A DNA stretch of 64,000 nucleotides from Halalkalibacillus sediminis (GCF_002844535.1 NZ_PJNH01000005.1:19281-83280), one strand, 5' to 3'; positions 46,027-56,496 are shown, counted from the stretch's first letter. Notes: generated by a model not told the origin, from the sequence alone. Program-made: numbers and translations.

Positions 46027-46452
46027 TTAGTCTTCTACGACGATACCCATGCTACGAGCTGTACCTTCAACCATACGCATAGCTGCTTCAACATCTGCTG
46101 CGTTTAAATCTGGTTGTTTAGTTTCTGCGATTTCACGTACTTTATCACGTTTAACCGTAGCAACTTTGTTGCGGTTAGGCTCTCCAGAACCTGACTCAAT
46201 ACCTGCTGCTTTCTTTAGAAGAACTGCTGCAGGTGGAGTTTTCGTTACGAATGTAAATGAACGGTCTTCAAAAACCGAAATTTCAACCGGAATAATCATA
46301 CCCGCTTGGTCTTGGGTTTGAGCATTGAATTCCTTACAGAATCCCATGATATTAATACCAGCTTGACCTAGTGCTGGACCTACCGGCGGAGCTGGATTAG
46401 CTTTCCCTGCAGGAATTTGTAATTTAACAACTTTTACTACTTTTTTAGCCAC
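46027..46452 (-). CDS. rplK: 50S ribosomal protein L11
   Basis: A 141-residue GTPase-centre protein, target region of thiostrepton and needed for RelA activation. It starts at GTG 46452 ([20 protein letters not shown]), 8 bases after AAGGAGG. An in-frame extension to 46506 is leader sequence. It ends [15 protein letters not shown] ([12 protein letters not shown]). Confidence 0.98.
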   Translation of the reverse strand: MAKKVVKVVKLQIPAGKANPAPPVGPALGQAGINIMGFCKEFNAQTQDQAGMIIPVEISVFEDRSFTFVTKTPPAAVLLKKAAGIESGSGEPNRNKVATVKRDKVREIAETKQPDLNAADVEAAMRMVEGTARSMGIVVED

Positions 46453-46551
46453 GAGACACACCTCCTTAAAGTCCGTGATGTGGTAAATGGGTCTGACCCC
46501 TCCCACTCATCATTCTATATATAGCCATTCAGGCCATTAAGAAACATAAAA

Positions 46552-46580
46552 ATTCTAGCATCTTTTACACGTTAATGCAA
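46552..46580 (-). promoter_or_regulatory. Predicted sigma-A promoter of rplK-rplA
   Basis: The minus strand reads TTGCAT (46575-46580), a 17-bp spacer and TAGAAT (46552-46557), about 95 bp before rplK. Confidence 0.7.
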
Positions 46581-46589
46581 GAGGGATTG

Positions 46590-47123
46590 CTATATTTTTT
46601 TGATTTGAGTGAAGTCTAGTTCTACCGGAGTTTCCCTACCAAACATATTCACATGGACTTTTACTTTTTGTTTTTCAGTATCAATGTTTTCAATCGTTCC
46701 AGTGAAATTATCAAATGGACCGTCTGTCACTTGTACTGTTTCTTTCAGTTCGAAATCTACTTCCTTGGTTTTGTCCTTAAGACCCATACGTTTCAAGACT
46801 CTAGCCGCTTCTTCAGGGAATAGAGGCGTAGGTTTCGAGCCAGCACCTGTAGATCCAACAAATCCTGTTACCCCAGGAGTGTTTCGAACTACGTACCAAG
46901 AATCATCTGTCATAACCATTTCAGTCAAGACATAACCAGGAAACACCTTTTTCATAGATGTTTTTCTTTTACCATCTTTAACTTCTGTTTCTTCCTCTTC
47001 AGGAACGATTATACGGAAGATCTTATCTTCCATACCCATTGATTCGATACGCTTTTCTAAATTCAACTTAACTTTATTTTCGTAGCCCGAATAAGTGTGT
47101 ACTGCATACCAGTTCTTTTCCAT
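46590..47123 (-). CDS. nusG: Transcription elongation factor NusG
   Basis: Binds RNA polymerase and modulates pausing and termination. It has 177 residues from ATG 47123 (MEKNWYAVHTYSGYENKVK), the length of B. subtilis NusG. The NGN domain includes FPGYVLTEMVMTDDSWYVVR and the KOW domain GPFDNFTGTIENID. The start is supported by homology; the nearest strong AGGAGG lies about 22 bases upstream, with only AAGAAG at normal distance. Confidence 0.96.
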   Translation of the reverse strand: MEKNWYAVHTYSGYENKVKLNLEKRIESMGMEDKIFRIIVPEEEETEVKDGKRKTSMKKVFPGYVLTEMVMTDDSWYVVRNTPGVTGFVGSTGAGSKPTPLFPEEAARVLKRMGLKDKTKEVDFELKETVQVTDGPFDNFTGTIENIDTEKQKVKVHVNMFGRETPVELDFTQIKKI

Positions 47124-47269
47124 TTGATTTGGCTTCTTGCCTTCCCTCCTGTTCAACCGACGCTTTGATATTCAATCCAGTGTCGCAATTGGTACCTTAT
47201 GTTTCATAAACTCATTATCATTGTTCACTTGCGATCATTATTGAAACATAAAAATCGACTTAAAAGTAT

Positions 47270-47296
47270 AAAAAACCCGGCAGGCGGGTTTTTTCT
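47270..47296 (-). terminator. Terminator between secE and nusG
   Basis: AAAAAACCCG and CGGGTTTTTT form a short GC-rich stem with T tracts on both strands. On the minus strand it follows secE by about 25 bp, so nusG is probably read partly from its own promoter or by read-through. Confidence 0.85.
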
Positions 47297-47318
47297 AAAC
47301 TTCTTTGCAAGTTGCTCG

Positions 47319-47486
47319 TTATAGGAGTTCTAAAATTTGAGAGATTCCTAAATCCACAACTGTAAAGAATACCGATACAAAAATGACAGTCATAATAACA
47401 ATGATAGTGTATTTTGTCAGCTCATTGCTTTTCGGCCATGTTACCTTACGCATTTCACGATTAACATCTTTTAAGAACTTAAACAT
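47319..47486 (-). CDS. secE: Protein translocase subunit SecE
   Basis: A 55-residue single-span subunit that clamps SecY. It is read from ATG 47486: MFKFLKDVNREMRKVTWPKS, then a membrane helix from about residue 28 to 48. The conserved amphipathic REMRKVTWP motif is present. It sits between rpmG and nusG. Confidence 0.96.
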   Translation of the reverse strand: MFKFLKDVNREMRKVTWPKSNELTKYTIIVIMTVIFVSVFFTVVDLGISQILELL

Positions 47487-47518
47487 TTCTGTCCCTCCCC
47501 AAAGCCAAACACGTAGAT

Positions 47519-47665
47519 CTATTTCGTTTCACGATGCAGTGTATGTGAACCACATTTTTTGCAATATTTTTTAACTTCGATTCTCTCAGACTTCTGAGAT
47601 TGCTTGTCTGTAGTGTAATTTCGACTATGACAATTCGTACACGCTAGTGTGATTTTTTTTCGCAT
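47519..47665 (-). CDS. rpmG: 50S ribosomal protein L33, zinc-binding form
   Basis: A 48-residue protein read from ATG 47665: [19 protein letters not shown]..., with a CTNC and a CKKC pair forming a zinc ribbon. It is followed directly by secE, the standard Firmicute order. Confidence 0.96.
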   Translation of the reverse strand: MRKKITLACTNCHSRNYTTDKQSQKSERIEVKKYCKKCGSHTLHRETK

Positions 47666-47702
47666 AAAAGATCTCTACCTATCCGATTTTTTCACTTCTA
47701 CT

Positions 47703-47731
47703 AATTTACCACGTGTATTTTAAAGTGTCAA
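47703..47731 (-). promoter_or_regulatory. Predicted sigma-A promoter of rpmG-secE
   Basis: The minus strand has TTGACA (47726-47731), a 17-bp spacer and TAAATT (47703-47708), located just after the sigH stop codon. Confidence 0.7.
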
Positions 47732-47738
47732 CTTGGCT

Positions 47739-48386
47739 CTAAAGAGGTATCTCGGCAACAGCAAGATATCTTTCAAGTTTACGCTTCACCCTTTGCAAAG
47801 CATTATCGATCGACTTGACATGACGATCCAATTGAAGAGAGATCTCTTGGTAAGAGCGTCCGTCTAAGTATAAACGAAGAACTTCTTGCTCAAGTTCGCT
47901 TAAAATTTCTTGCATCTTGAATTCCATATCTCCGTTTTGCTCACGGTCCACAAGTAGTTTCAAAGGATCAGAAGTTTCATCTTCTGCAATGATATCCAAT
48001 AACGTCCTATCTGACTCCTCGTCATAGACAGGTTTGTCCAACGATATATAAGAGTTTAAGGGAATATGCTTTTGGCGTGTAGCTGTTTTAATTGCTGTAA
48101 TCATTTGTCTTGTGACACATAATTCAGCAAACCCTTTAAATGAAGTCAGTTTTTCAGTTTGGAAATCACGGATTGCTTTATACAACCCAATCATACCTTC
48201 CTGGATGATATCCTCTCGGTCAGCACCAATAAGAAAATATGTACGAGCTTTGGCTCTTACAAAACTCCTATACTTGTTAATAAGATAGTCTAGAGCCTGG
48301 ATGTTGCCACTCTCGATGAAGCCCAACAATTCTTCATCATTCAACTCTGACCATTCAATATTCTGTTTCTCTTGTTTGATGCTCAC
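47739..48386 (-). CDS. sigH: RNA polymerase sigma-H factor
   Basis: Transition-phase sigma factor that starts sporulation and competence programmes in Bacillus. I choose GTG 48386, 9 bases after GGGAGG, giving 215 residues (B. subtilis 218). A longer frame to 48464 would run through the promoter. Region 2 has DREDIIQEGMIGLYKAIRDF and region 4 has DGRSYQEISLQLDRHVKSID. Confidence 0.95.
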   Translation of the reverse strand: MSIKQEKQNIEWSELNDEELLGFIESGNIQALDYLINKYRSFVRAKARTYFLIGADREDIIQEGMIGLYKAIRDFQTEKLTSFKGFAELCVTRQMITAIKTATRQKHIPLNSYISLDKPVYDEESDRTLLDIIAEDETSDPLKLLVDREQNGDMEFKMQEILSELEQEVLRLYLDGRSYQEISLQLDRHVKSIDNALQRVKRKLERYLAVAEIPL

Positions 48387-48431
48387 GTCAGAAAACCTCC
48401 CAGAACTACAAGGACCTGTAAATATAAGGTC

Positions 48432-48461
48432 ATTATACAGGAATTGAGAAAATTCAGTCAA
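48432..48461 (-). promoter_or_regulatory. Predicted sigma-A promoter of sigH
   Basis: The minus strand has TTGACT (48456-48461), an 18-bp spacer and TATAAT (48432-48437). It supports the shorter sigH start downstream. Confidence 0.75.
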
Positions 48462-48473
48462 CAAAATTTTTCG

Positions 48474-48983
48474 TCATTTATCCCCGCGACGCCACTTTTC
48501 GAACTGTTTTAAAACGTCTTCGCTCAATGGTATCTTAGCTTTTGGTCGATTATTCGATTGTTTGTGTAAATCTTTATTTATATTTTTTTCGATCTCTTTT
48601 ACGTCTATCAATAATTCTCTAGCAGATTTTCTTAATGCCCCTTGAGAAAAAACTGTGCGCTGCTCAGTGAAATCTGAGGTAGCCACATACACCTTCGTCT
48701 TTACGTTTTTTAATTGCTTGATCAAGCGCTCAATGCATTCGTCAGCTGTTTCATTCTCTTTCGTGAAAATCACTTCAACCTTATGATTCAGCTTCTTTCG
48801 TTCAAGTCCCCTAACCGAGTAAGCGTCGAAAACTACTATTACTCGGTGATCGGTGTAAGCCTGGTATTCCGCAAGCATTTCAACCAACCGGTACCGTGCT
48901 TCCTCCAACCGATGGTCCTTCAAAGCTTGGAGCTCAGGCCAGTCACCAATCATGTTATACCCATCAACAACTAGAACTATCAT
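48474..48983 (-). CDS. rae1: Ribosome-dependent mRNA decay endonuclease Rae1
   Basis: A 169-residue NYN/PIN-like nuclease (YacP family). The B. subtilis homologue cleaves mRNA in the ribosomal A site. It shows the acidic catalytic pattern VVDGYNMIGDWPE near the start, VVFDAYSVRG and ENETADECIERL. It lies 2 bp after rlmB, in the cysS-mrnC-rlmB-rae1 cluster. Confidence 0.93.
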   Translation of the reverse strand: MIVLVVDGYNMIGDWPELQALKDHRLEEARYRLVEMLAEYQAYTDHRVIVVFDAYSVRGLERKKLNHKVEVIFTKENETADECIERLIKQLKNVKTKVYVATSDFTEQRTVFSQGALRKSARELLIDVKEIEKNINKDLHKQSNNRPKAKIPLSEDVLKQFEKWRRGDK

Positions 48984-48985
48984 TG

Positions 48986-49726
48986 TTAACCACCTAACGG
49001 AAATCGATTACGATAGACTTCGTACATGAGGATACTTGCTGAAACTGAAGCATTCAGTGAAGTAACGGTGCCCCTCATCGGAAGCTGAATCAAGAAATCA
49101 CAATTTTTAAGTGTAAGTCGACTCAAGCCTTTACCTTCACTTCCAATAACGAGCGCTAAAGGCATGTCATAATCCAAACCTCGATAGTCTTCCTTTCCGC
49201 TAGCATCGGTTCCAACGATCCAAACACCCTCTTGTTTCAGAAAATCTATTGTTTGATTAACATTCGTCACTCTTACTACCGGCACATGTTCGATTGCTCC
49301 TGTAGAAGCTTTAGCAACTGTTTGGGTCAGTTGAACAGACCTTCTCTTTGGAATAATGATTCCGTGGGCACCAACTGCATCAGCCGTGCGCATGATTGAG
49401 CCGAGGTTATGTGGATCTTCCAACTCATCAAGAATTAAAAAGAAGGGTGCTTCCTCTTTTTGGTTCGCTTTCGCAAACAAGTCATCTATAGTCGCATATT
49501 CGTATGCAGCAATCGAAGCGGCAACCCCTTGATGGTTTTGCCCGATTTGATCGAGTTTACTCTTAGGGACTTTTTGCACAAGAATATTTCTCGGCTTCGC
49601 CAAATCGTAAAGCTGTTGCTGTGCCTGTGTTTTCATAGAATCTAGTACCATTACCTTATTAACTGGACGATCCGATTTCAATACTTCTATTACTGGATTT
49701 TTACCGACAATCCAACTATCACTCAT
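48986..49726 (-). CDS. rlmB: 23S rRNA 2'-O-ribose methyltransferase, TrmH/RlmB family
   Basis: A 246-residue SPOUT enzyme with the three family motifs: LEDPHNLGSIMRTADAVG, LVIGSEGKGLSRLT and MRGTVTSLNASVSASILMYE. The start is ATG 49726 ([16 protein letters not shown]), since AAAGGAG lies 9 bases upstream; a frame to 49798 runs into mrnC. It overlaps mrnC by 8 bp. Confidence 0.94.
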   Translation of the reverse strand: MSDSWIVGKNPVIEVLKSDRPVNKVMVLDSMKTQAQQQLYDLAKPRNILVQKVPKSKLDQIGQNHQGVAASIAAYEYATIDDLFAKANQKEEAPFFLILDELEDPHNLGSIMRTADAVGAHGIIIPKRRSVQLTQTVAKASTGAIEHVPVVRVTNVNQTIDFLKQEGVWIVGTDASGKEDYRGLDYDMPLALVIGSEGKGLSRLTLKNCDFLIQLPMRGTVTSLNASVSASILMYEVYRNRFPLGG

Positions 49727-50141
49727 GAATTGAGCTCCTTTCTTCAATCGTTTGGATACCTTTAGAAATGAAACTCTCCATCCGCTCAATTGATCCACTG
49801 AAATACCAAAAGCCGATCAACGCCTCAAATGCTGTGCTATACCTGTAAGTTTGGACATCTGTATTTTTAGGTGGATTCGACTTTGCATTTCTACCTCGAC
49901 GAACAATTGCTTCTTCCTCGTCTGAGAGAAGTTGCTCATCCATCCACCCTCTTAGAATCAAAGCTTGGGCATTGGCTGAGACGAAGGAAACCGCTTTCTG
50001 GTGTAAAACCTGGGGTTTCACTTCGCCTTTTCTTATTAGGTGTTCACGAATATATTTCTCAAATATAACGTCACCCATGTAAGCAAGCGTCAAAGCCTTT
50101 AATATTTTAGGGTTGATGTCATTACTCATTGCCTTCTCCAT
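49719..50141 (-). CDS. mrnC: Mini-ribonuclease III
   Basis: A 140-residue RNase III-type catalytic domain without a double-stranded-RNA-binding domain; it matures 23S rRNA ends in Bacillus. It has [20 protein letters not shown] and [14 protein letters not shown] with the conserved acidic metal ligands. It overlaps cysS by 16 bp. Confidence 0.95.
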   Translation of the reverse strand: MEKAMSNDINPKILKALTLAYMGDVIFEKYIREHLIRKGEVKPQVLHQKAVSFVSANAQALILRGWMDEQLLSDEEEAIVRRGRNAKSNPPKNTDVQTYRYSTAFEALIGFWYFSGSIERMESFISKGIQTIEERSSIHE

Positions 50142-51520
50142 CTCGTACCTTGCGCAGTATCCTCTAATAGGATTCCTTCTTCTTTCAACTGATCTCTGAT
50201 TTCATCTGCTCTAGCAAAGTTCTTGTCTTTTCTTGCTTGGATTCTCTCTTCAATCAATTGGTCGATATCTTCATCCAGTAATTCTTCCGTCTGCAATGAA
50301 AATCCGAGCACTCCTACCATTTCATCAAATGCGGAAAGGAACAGGTCAATTACTTCTGTTGATGTCTGATCTTCTCGCAAATATATATTCGCATCTTTGG
50401 ATAAATCAAAAAGCACAGTGATTGCATTTGCTGTATTGAAATCATCATTCATTTCATCAATGAAGTTATTTTTATGAGCTTTGATTGTATTAATCCAATC
50501 TTCTTGCTCAGTCAAATCAAGGCTTGAAGCCCTGCGATGTAATAAATTCTCATATGCAGTTTTAATTCTGTCATAGCTGTTTTTCGCGCTTGCCAGAAGC
50601 TCATCACTGAAGTTGATCGGGTTACGGTAGTGCACACTTAACATAAAGAACCTAACTACATTCGGGTCGTGCTTTTCGACTAAGTCGTGAACTAAAATAA
50701 AGTTTCCTAGTGACTTTGACATTTTTTCATTTTCAATCTGAATATAGCCGTTGTGTAACCAATAGTTAGCAAAACTTTTATCATTATGCGCTTCAGATTG
50801 TGCAATTTCGTTCTCATGGTGAGGGAATGTCAGATCCTGGCCGCCTGCGTGAATATCAATCGTATCTCCTAAATATTCTTTCGCCATGGCAGAGCACTCT
50901 ATGTGCCACCCTGGACGACCTTCACCCCAAGGACTTTCCCAAGAAATTTCATCAGGTTTAGCCTTTTTCCACAACGCAAAGTCCAATGGATCTTTTTTCT
51001 TTTCTCCGACTTGAATGCGGGCTCCCGAGCGAAGTTCATCAATGGATTGATGAGAGAGTTTTCCATAGTTATCGAATGCTCGTGTTTTGAAATAAACATC
51101 GCCTTCAACCGAGTAGGCAAACCCTTTATCGATCAGTCCAGAGATAAATTCAATGATTTGGTCCATCGTCTCAGTAACTCTAGGGTGATGAACCGCTTCT
51201 TTTACGTTCAATTTAGAAACATCTTCTTTGTATGCTTCGATGAAACGCTCTGCGATTTCTGGAACTTCTTCTCCCATTTCATTAGCGGCTTTAATTAACT
51301 TATCGTCCACATCTGTGAAGTTGAGAACATATTCAACGTCATAGCCGGCATATTCCAAGTATCTGCGAACCGTGTCGAAAACAATGGCAGGACGTGCATT
51401 CCCAATATGGATATAGTTATAAACCGTAGGTCCGCATACGTACATCTTCACTTTATTTTCTTCAATAGTTTTAAAATCTTCTTTCGATCTTGTTAACGAA
51501 TTATACAATTTAATCGACAT
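50126..51520 (-). CDS. cysS: Cysteinyl-tRNA synthetase
   Basis: Class I synthetase of 464 residues. It has the zinc Cys in [15 protein letters not shown] (with the HIGN motif), the second site ECSAMAKE, zinc His and Glu in FPHHENE, and the KMSKS loop [11 protein letters not shown]. It overlaps cysE by 11 bp; both are under the cysteine T-box at 52213-52430. Confidence 0.98.
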   Translation of the reverse strand: MSIKLYNSLTRSKEDFKTIEENKVKMYVCGPTVYNYIHIGNARPAIVFDTVRRYLEYAGYDVEYVLNFTDVDDKLIKAANEMGEEVPEIAERFIEAYKEDVSKLNVKEAVHHPRVTETMDQIIEFISGLIDKGFAYSVEGDVYFKTRAFDNYGKLSHQSIDELRSGARIQVGEKKKDPLDFALWKKAKPDEISWESPWGEGRPGWHIECSAMAKEYLGDTIDIHAGGQDLTFPHHENEIAQSEAHNDKSFANYWLHNGYIQIENEKMSKSLGNFILVHDLVEKHDPNVVRFFMLSVHYRNPINFSDELLASAKNSYDRIKTAYENLLHRRASSLDLTEQEDWINTIKAHKNNFIDEMNDDFNTANAITVLFDLSKDANIYLREDQTSTEVIDLFLSAFDEMVGVLGFSLQTEELLDEDIDQLIEERIQARKDKNFARADEIRDQLKEEGILLEDTAQGTRWRRQ

Positions 51521-52172
51521 GCTTTTGTTCTCCCTTCAACTCATTAATTTCATTTTGTAACGCTTCAATTTTTTGGTCGAGTACGTCACATTTTTCAGCG
51601 ACAGGATCAGGCAATTTGTGGTGGTCAAGGTTCTTTTTAACCTTAACGCCGTTTTGAACGACTATTTGCCCTGGAATCCCGACCACTGTGGAGTATTTCG
51701 GAACATCTTTCAATACAACAGATCCTGCCCCTATTTTCGAATGTTCTTCAATGACAATGGAGCCTAAAACTTTTGCGCCCGTCGCAACAAGTACATTGTC
51801 TTTAAGTGTAGGGTGGCGTTTTCCAGCTTCTTTACCTGTACCCCCCAATGTCACCCCTTGAAAAATTGTGACATTATCACCAATCTCACAGGTTTGCCCT
51901 ATGACGACACCCATTCCATGGTCTATAAAGAATCGTCGACCAATTTTAGCCCCAGGGTGGATTTCAATTCCCGTGAAGAAACGGCTCACTTGGGATAATA
52001 CTCTCGCAATGAAATACAGCTTTCTTTTATAAAATCCATGTGCTACACGGTGGGACCACACGGCGTGTACACCTGCATATGTCAGTATGACTTCAATTCG
52101 GCTTCTTGCTGCTGGGTCTTGATCGAAGACGACATCGACATCTTCCTTCAAGGTCTTTAAGAATCGAAACAT
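51510..52172 (-). CDS. cysE: Serine O-acetyltransferase
   Basis: First step of cysteine synthesis: acetylates serine with acetyl-CoA. The 220 residues have an N-terminal helical part and a left-handed beta-helix with hexapeptide repeats ([35 protein letters not shown]). It is regulated with cysS by the T-box leader, so uncharged tRNA-Cys raises both synthesis and charging of cysteine. Confidence 0.97.
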   Translation of the reverse strand: MFRFLKTLKEDVDVVFDQDPAARSRIEVILTYAGVHAVWSHRVAHGFYKRKLYFIARVLSQVSRFFTGIEIHPGAKIGRRFFIDHGMGVVIGQTCEIGDNVTIFQGVTLGGTGKEAGKRHPTLKDNVLVATGAKVLGSIVIEEHSKIGAGSVVLKDVPKYSTVVGIPGQIVVQNGVKVKKNLDHHKLPDPVAEKCDVLDQKIEALQNEINELKGEQKHVD

Positions 52173-52212
52173 CTCGAAGTCCCCCTTTCTTTTATTAAAT
52201 CGTTGAGGGTAA

Positions 52213-52430
52213 ATATAAAACGCCCCTGCCTATATAATATAGACAGAGACGTTATCACGCGGTTCCACTCTGTTTAGAGAATCATTCTCTCACTCAGAAG
52301 CTTATAACGGTAGCCGGCCGCCACTTTCTACTTGATTCGAAAGCAGACTCAGAGGGGCATTTCGATGGTTCACCTAAAAAGCTACTTCCAGCCAAGGTAG
52401 CTATCTCTGTCGATAGGCTTATTCCATTTA
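52213..52430 (-). ncRNA. T-box leader specific for tRNA-Cys
   Basis: The minus strand contains the T-box sequence AGAGTGGAACCGCG (about 52258-52271). A terminator hairpin AACGTCTCTGTCTATA/TATAGGCAGGGGCGTT (52219-52253) with T residues follows it. In stem I, the specifier-loop context CGAAATGCCCC gives the triplet TGC (52357-52359), a cysteine codon. This fits the downstream cysE-cysS genes. A possible -10 box TATAAT is at 52466-52471, without a strong -35. This leader fills the 320-bp gap after gltX. Confidence 0.93.
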
Positions 52431-52495
52431 CTTTTCCTCTTCAACGTTTTAATTAATATACAACTATTATATACATAAAGCGTATTTTGTTACGA

Positions 52496-53968
52496 CTATT
52501 TCAACTTGGTAATGATTTGGTCCAAGCGATGATCAATGGTTTCCTTACCTAATAAGTAAATCGCATTAGGTAATTCTGGTCCGTGGGTTTGTCCAGTGGT
52601 AGCCACACGAATCGGCATAAATAATTTTTTCCCTTTTACTCCTGTAGCTTTTTGAGTAGCTTTAGTAGCTGCTTTTATTTCTTCAGGAGTGAACTCATCA
52701 AGATGCTCCAACTCTGACTTAAATTGAGTTAACATATCTGCAACATGATCCTGTTCCAGCACTTCCATAGCCGCTTCATCATAATCAATCTCTTTTTTAA
52801 AGAACAGCTCAGTCAATTCGACAATTTCTGCTCCATAGCTCAGTTGATCTTTATATAAAGAAATCAATTCTTCTGTCCACTTACGATCTTCTTCCGACAT
52901 GTTTTCATCTACTTTACCCGCTTCAATCAAGTGAGGTAAAGCTAAATCAATGACACGCTCTAATGAGCTTTGTTTGATATATTGGTTATTCATCCACTTC
53001 AATTTGCCGGTGTCGAAAACCGCTGGTGAAGTAGACAACCTTTCCGGATCGAAAATTTCAATGAATTCTTCACGAGTGAATAATTCTTCTTCTCCTGCAG
53101 GTGACCAACCAAGAAGCGTAATAAAGTTGAATAAAGCTTCTGGAAGATAACCTAATTCAGCATATTGTTCAATGAACTGAATGATGCTTTCATCACGCTT
53201 GCTAAGCTTTTTACGCTCATTATTCACAATCAATGTCATATGCGCGAAGGTAGGAACTTCCCAACCAAATGCACGATAGACCATCATTTGTTTCGGTGTA
53301 TTTGAAATATGATCTTCTCCGCGTAGAACGTGAGTGATTTTCATCAAGTGATCATCAATGGTCGCAGCAAAGTTATAAGTTGGTGTTCCATCTTTCTTCT
53401 GGATGACCCAGTCACCGAAATCGTTCGATTCGAATGTGATGTTCTTCTTGACGATATCATTAAACGTATACGTTTCTCCTTGCGGTACACGTAAACGGAT
53501 ACTTGGTTGGCGTCCTTCAGCTTCAAAAGCTTCTCTTTCTTCAGCAGTCAAGTTTCTATGAGCTCCTGAGTACATAGGAACCTGGCCGTTAGCTCTTTGT
53601 TCTTCGCGCTCAGCTTCTAATTCCTCTTCTGTCATATAACACTTATATGCTTGATCTTTGTCTAATAATTCATCTACATATTTCTGATAAATATCTAAAC
53701 GATCCATTTGACGATAAGGGCCGTAATCTCCGCCTTCATCGATGCTTTCGTCCCAATCGATCCCTAACCACTTCAAATATTTAAGTTGACCTAGGTCTCC
53801 GCCTTCAACATTCCTTTTCTGATCCGTGTCTTCAATTCGAATGATGAATTGTCCACCCGTATTTCTTGCATATAGGTAATTGAATAAAGCCGTTCTTGCA
53901 TTTCCGATGTGTAAATGCCCTGTCGGACTAGGCGCATAACGTACGCGTACTGGTTGATCTGTTGACAT
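52496..53968 (-). CDS. gltX: Glutamyl-tRNA synthetase
   Basis: Class I synthetase of about 490 residues; in Bacilli it usually also charges tRNA-Gln, which GatCAB then amidates. It has HIGH-type [20 protein letters not shown] and KLSKR ([16 protein letters not shown]). The start is ATG 53968 ([17 protein letters not shown]), 8 bases after AAGGGG; an ATG at 53989 lacks a well-placed ribosome-binding site. Confidence 0.97.
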   Translation of the reverse strand: MSTDQPVRVRYAPSPTGHLHIGNARTALFNYLYARNTGGQFIIRIEDTDQKRNVEGGDLGQLKYLKWLGIDWDESIDEGGDYGPYRQMDRLDIYQKYVDELLDKDQAYKCYMTEEELEAEREEQRANGQVPMYSGAHRNLTAEEREAFEAEGRQPSIRLRVPQGETYTFNDIVKKNITFESNDFGDWVIQKKDGTPTYNFAATIDDHLMKITHVLRGEDHISNTPKQMMVYRAFGWEVPTFAHMTLIVNNERKKLSKRDESIIQFIEQYAELGYLPEALFNFITLLGWSPAGEEELFTREEFIEIFDPERLSTSPAVFDTGKLKWMNNQYIKQSSLERVIDLALPHLIEAGKVDENMSEEDRKWTEELISLYKDQLSYGAEIVELTELFFKKEIDYDEAAMEVLEQDHVADMLTQFKSELEHLDEFTPEEIKAATKATQKATGVKGKKLFMPIRVATTGQTHGPELPNAIYLLGKETIDHRLDQIITKLK

Positions 53969-54015
53969 ATGAATACCCCTTTCAATCATCTGAATCCTTT
54001 TATATTTTTAAGTGA

Positions 54016-55200
54016 TTATTTCCTTTGTAGCAAAATGACTGCTTGGGAAGCAATGCCTTCTTTTCTTCCAGTAAACCCAAGTTTCTCAGTCGTTGTTGCT
54101 TTAACATTCACATTTTCTATATCTGTTTGAAGCAGTGGAGCTATAACTTTATGTATTTCTTCGATATAAGGTGCCATTTTAGGCGCCTGTGCCATAACGG
54201 TACAATCAATGTTCACTAGTTTGTATCCAGCTTCATCAACTTTTTTCCATACTTCTTCTAGCAGTTTCTTAGAATCTGCATCTTTGAACGCAGGGTCATC
54301 ATCAGGGAAATGTTTACCGATATCCCCTGCCCCAATAGCACCTAATGCAGCATCTGCAATTGTATGTAATAAAACATCTGCATCAGAATGGCCAAGCAAT
54401 CCTTTTTCGTAGGGGATTTCAATGCCTCCTATAATGCACGGACGACCTTCGACTAATTGATGCACATCAAACCCTTGTCCTATACGAAACAAATCATTCT
54501 CCTCCTCTTGACCCTTCAACTTATTTATTTGTAGCATATTTTCAGCTTTTTGTATATCTTCTGGGTTGGTGATTTTGAAGTTATCAAAGCTACCTTCAAC
54601 CAATGCCGGTTGAACATCCAACGCTTCAAGCAAAGAGACATCATCCGTTTGTAGCAACCCCTTTTCCGAAGCTTGGTCATGGGCTCTTTTGATTAATGAA
54701 TATTTAAAAGCCTGAGGCGTTTGTGCTGCAAACAATTCTGAACGATTAAGAGAGCGGACATTATCTTTTGTAACACGTTTAATTGTATCTGTAACAGGCA
54801 CAGCAAGAAAGGCGGCGTCATTATTTTCAACTTCAGTATATAAAGAGTGTAACTCAGAGATCGATACAAAGGGTCTAGCCCCATCATGAATATATGTGAT
54901 CAAAGGATCCTCTATTGCATCCACTGCGTTTTTGACGCTATCCTGCCTTTCCTTTCCCCCTTCAACGTACTTTGAGATTTTGTTAAAGCCGTTTTGTACA
55001 GCAATCTCTTCCATCGTCTTCATTTCGTCAGGGTGTGCAACCAAAATGATTTCTTTACACCAAGGATCTTCCTCAAACACATCAATAGTATATGTAATTA
55101 ATGGGCGTCCATTAAGCTCGATGAATTGTTTATTCTTTCCTGCTTTCATACGCTTACCTTGTCCAGCAGCTAAAATGATTACTTGGTATTGGTTCGTCAT
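54016..55200 (-). CDS. ispDF: Fused IspD-IspF (MEP cytidylyltransferase / MEcPP synthase)
   Basis: One frame of 394 codons joins two steps of the MEP isoprenoid pathway. Residues 1-230 are Isp[10 protein letters not shown] at the start, [17 protein letters not shown] and TDDVSLLEA. Residues 237-394 are a full IspF of 158 residues with metal ligands Asp245, His247 and His279 and the [10 protein letters not shown] motif. In B. subtilis these are separate genes. The junction [16 protein letters not shown] is encoded by AGAGGAGGAGAATGAT followed by TTG at 54490-54492. This is a good ribosome-binding site and start for ispF, so separate IspF may be made as well. Confidence 0.93.
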   Translation of the reverse strand: MTNQYQVIILAAGQGKRMKAGKNKQFIELNGRPLITYTIDVFEEDPWCKEIILVAHPDEMKTMEEIAVQNGFNKISKYVEGGKERQDSVKNAVDAIEDPLITYIHDGARPFVSISELHSLYTEVENNDAAFLAVPVTDTIKRVTKDNVRSLNRSELFAAQTPQAFKYSLIKRAHDQASEKGLLQTDDVSLLEALDVQPALVEGSFDNFKITNPEDIQKAENMLQINKLKGQEEENDLFRIGQGFDVHQLVEGRPCIIGGIEIPYEKGLLGHSDADVLLHTIADAALGAIGAGDIGKHFPDDDPAFKDADSKKLLEEVWKKVDEAGYKLVNIDCTVMAQAPKMAPYIEEIHKVIAPLLQTDIENVNVKATTTEKLGFTGRKEGIASQAVILLQRK

Positions 55201-55230
55201 GGTTCACACCCTTTAATAGTTGCAAAATAA

Positions 55231-55281
55231 GGGTTGACTAACCCAAAGATGATTCAACTCATCTATGGTTCTCGTCAACCC
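55231..55281 (-). terminator. Long hairpin between yacL and ispDF, terminator-like
   Basis: GGGTTGAC and GTCAACCC (55231-55238, 55274-55281) close a long stem with an inner GATGA/TCATC helix. On the minus strand TTATTTTG follows. It may reduce read-through from yacL into ispDF. Confidence 0.6.
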
Positions 55282-55292
55282 CCGTTTTTTAT

Positions 55293-56381
55293 TTACTGTG
55301 CCTTCTCAAGAGCCTTCGGTTTAGCGAAGATCATACGACCTGCAGATGTTTGTAAGACACTTGTGACGATTACATCAATCTGTTCGCCGATATAATTCTT
55401 ACCTTCTTCGACTACAATCATCGTACCGTCATCAAGATAAGCAACACCTTGTTTTTCTTCCTTACCAGCTTTAATGACCTGTACGCCCATCTCTTCACCT
55501 GGAAGGACTACTGGCTTAACTGCATTCGCCAAATCATTGATATTCAAAACAGTTACATTTTGAAATTCTGAGACTTTATTCAGATTATAATCATTTGTAA
55601 CGAGAACACCATCGAGTAATTTAGTCAGCTTAACTAACTTACTATCCACTTCTTGGATATCCTCGAAGTCACCTTCATAAATTTGAACGTCTACAGCCAA
55701 TTCTTTTTGCAATCGATTCAAAATATCTAAACCTCTTCGTCCACGGTTTCTCTTGAGGACATCAGAAGAGTCAGCGATATGTTGAAGCTCTTCAAGCACA
55801 AACTGCGGTATAATGAGCGATCCTTCTAAAAACTTCGTATCTGCGATGTCTGCGATCCGCCCATCGATAATTACACTTGTGTCTAAAATTTTGGGACGAA
55901 CGCTATACTCTTTATCCGCCAATTTAGTTTCATCAGAAGAAGCTTCCTTTTTCGATACAGTTAAAAGACTGACGAATTCATTTCGTCTTTTAAACCCTAC
56001 CTGGAAGCCCAGATAACCTAAGATTACTGTCACGAATATGGGAAGCACTTCTCCTACAAGTGCAATTCCTATCCCTTGCAAATAGATGTTTACAAGAAAA
56101 GCAATAACAAGTCCTATAATCAATCCTAAACTTCCGAAAAGTAAGTCTGCGACTGGAGCTTTCACTAGTTTTTCTTCAATGATTTTAAAGAAATCCACAA
56201 TATAATCCACTAGCCAAAAAGTTAATAAATATAATATGAGTGCGCCTAAAATAAGTCCCACGTAGGGTATGATCCACTGCGGATTTGTAAAACCAATCAA
56301 ACTAGCCAGTTCATCGAAATACAGGTAACCAACTGTTCCTCCAGCCACTAAAATAAATAGCTGAACAATCCTTTGTAACAC
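55293..56381 (-). CDS. yacL: Membrane-anchored PIN-TRAM domain protein YacL
   Basis: About 362 residues. Four N-terminal membrane segments fill roughly the first 130 residues. A PIN nuclease-like domain follows, with the acidic signature [25 protein letters not shown] and [10 protein letters not shown], and then a C-terminal TRAM RNA-binding domain with [20 protein letters not shown]. Substrate is unknown. I prefer GTG 56381, 9 bases after AGGAGG, giving MLQRIVQ as in B. subtilis. Its usual upstream neighbour disA is missing. Confidence 0.92.
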   Translation of the reverse strand: MLQRIVQLFILVAGGTVGYLYFDELASLIGFTNPQWIIPYVGLILGALILYLLTFWLVDYIVDFFKIIEEKLVKAPVADLLFGSLGLIIGLVIAFLVNIYLQGIGIALVGEVLPIFVTVILGYLGFQVGFKRRNEFVSLLTVSKKEASSDETKLADKEYSVRPKILDTSVIIDGRIADIADTKFLEGSLIIPQFVLEELQHIADSSDVLKRNRGRRGLDILNRLQKELAVDVQIYEGDFEDIQEVDSKLVKLTKLLDGVLVTNDYNLNKVSEFQNVTVLNINDLANAVKPVVLPGEEMGVQVIKAGKEEKQGVAYLDDGTMIVVEEGKNYIGEQIDVIVTSVLQTSAGRMIFAKPKALEKAQ

Positions 56382-56467
56382 ACACATTCACCTCCTAGAT
56401 ATATTCATTCTAACCAAATGAAGATGCCTTCATAAGGATTTCTAAAATATTACTATTTTAAATATTA

Positions 56468-56496
56468 ATTATATCATGAGGCAATATGACCGTCAA
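56468..56496 (-). promoter_or_regulatory. Predicted sigma-A promoter of yacL-ispDF-gltX
   Basis: The minus strand has TTGACG (56491-56496), a 17-bp spacer and TATAAT (56468-56473). Together with the radA terminator this makes yacL the start of a new unit. Confidence 0.85.
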
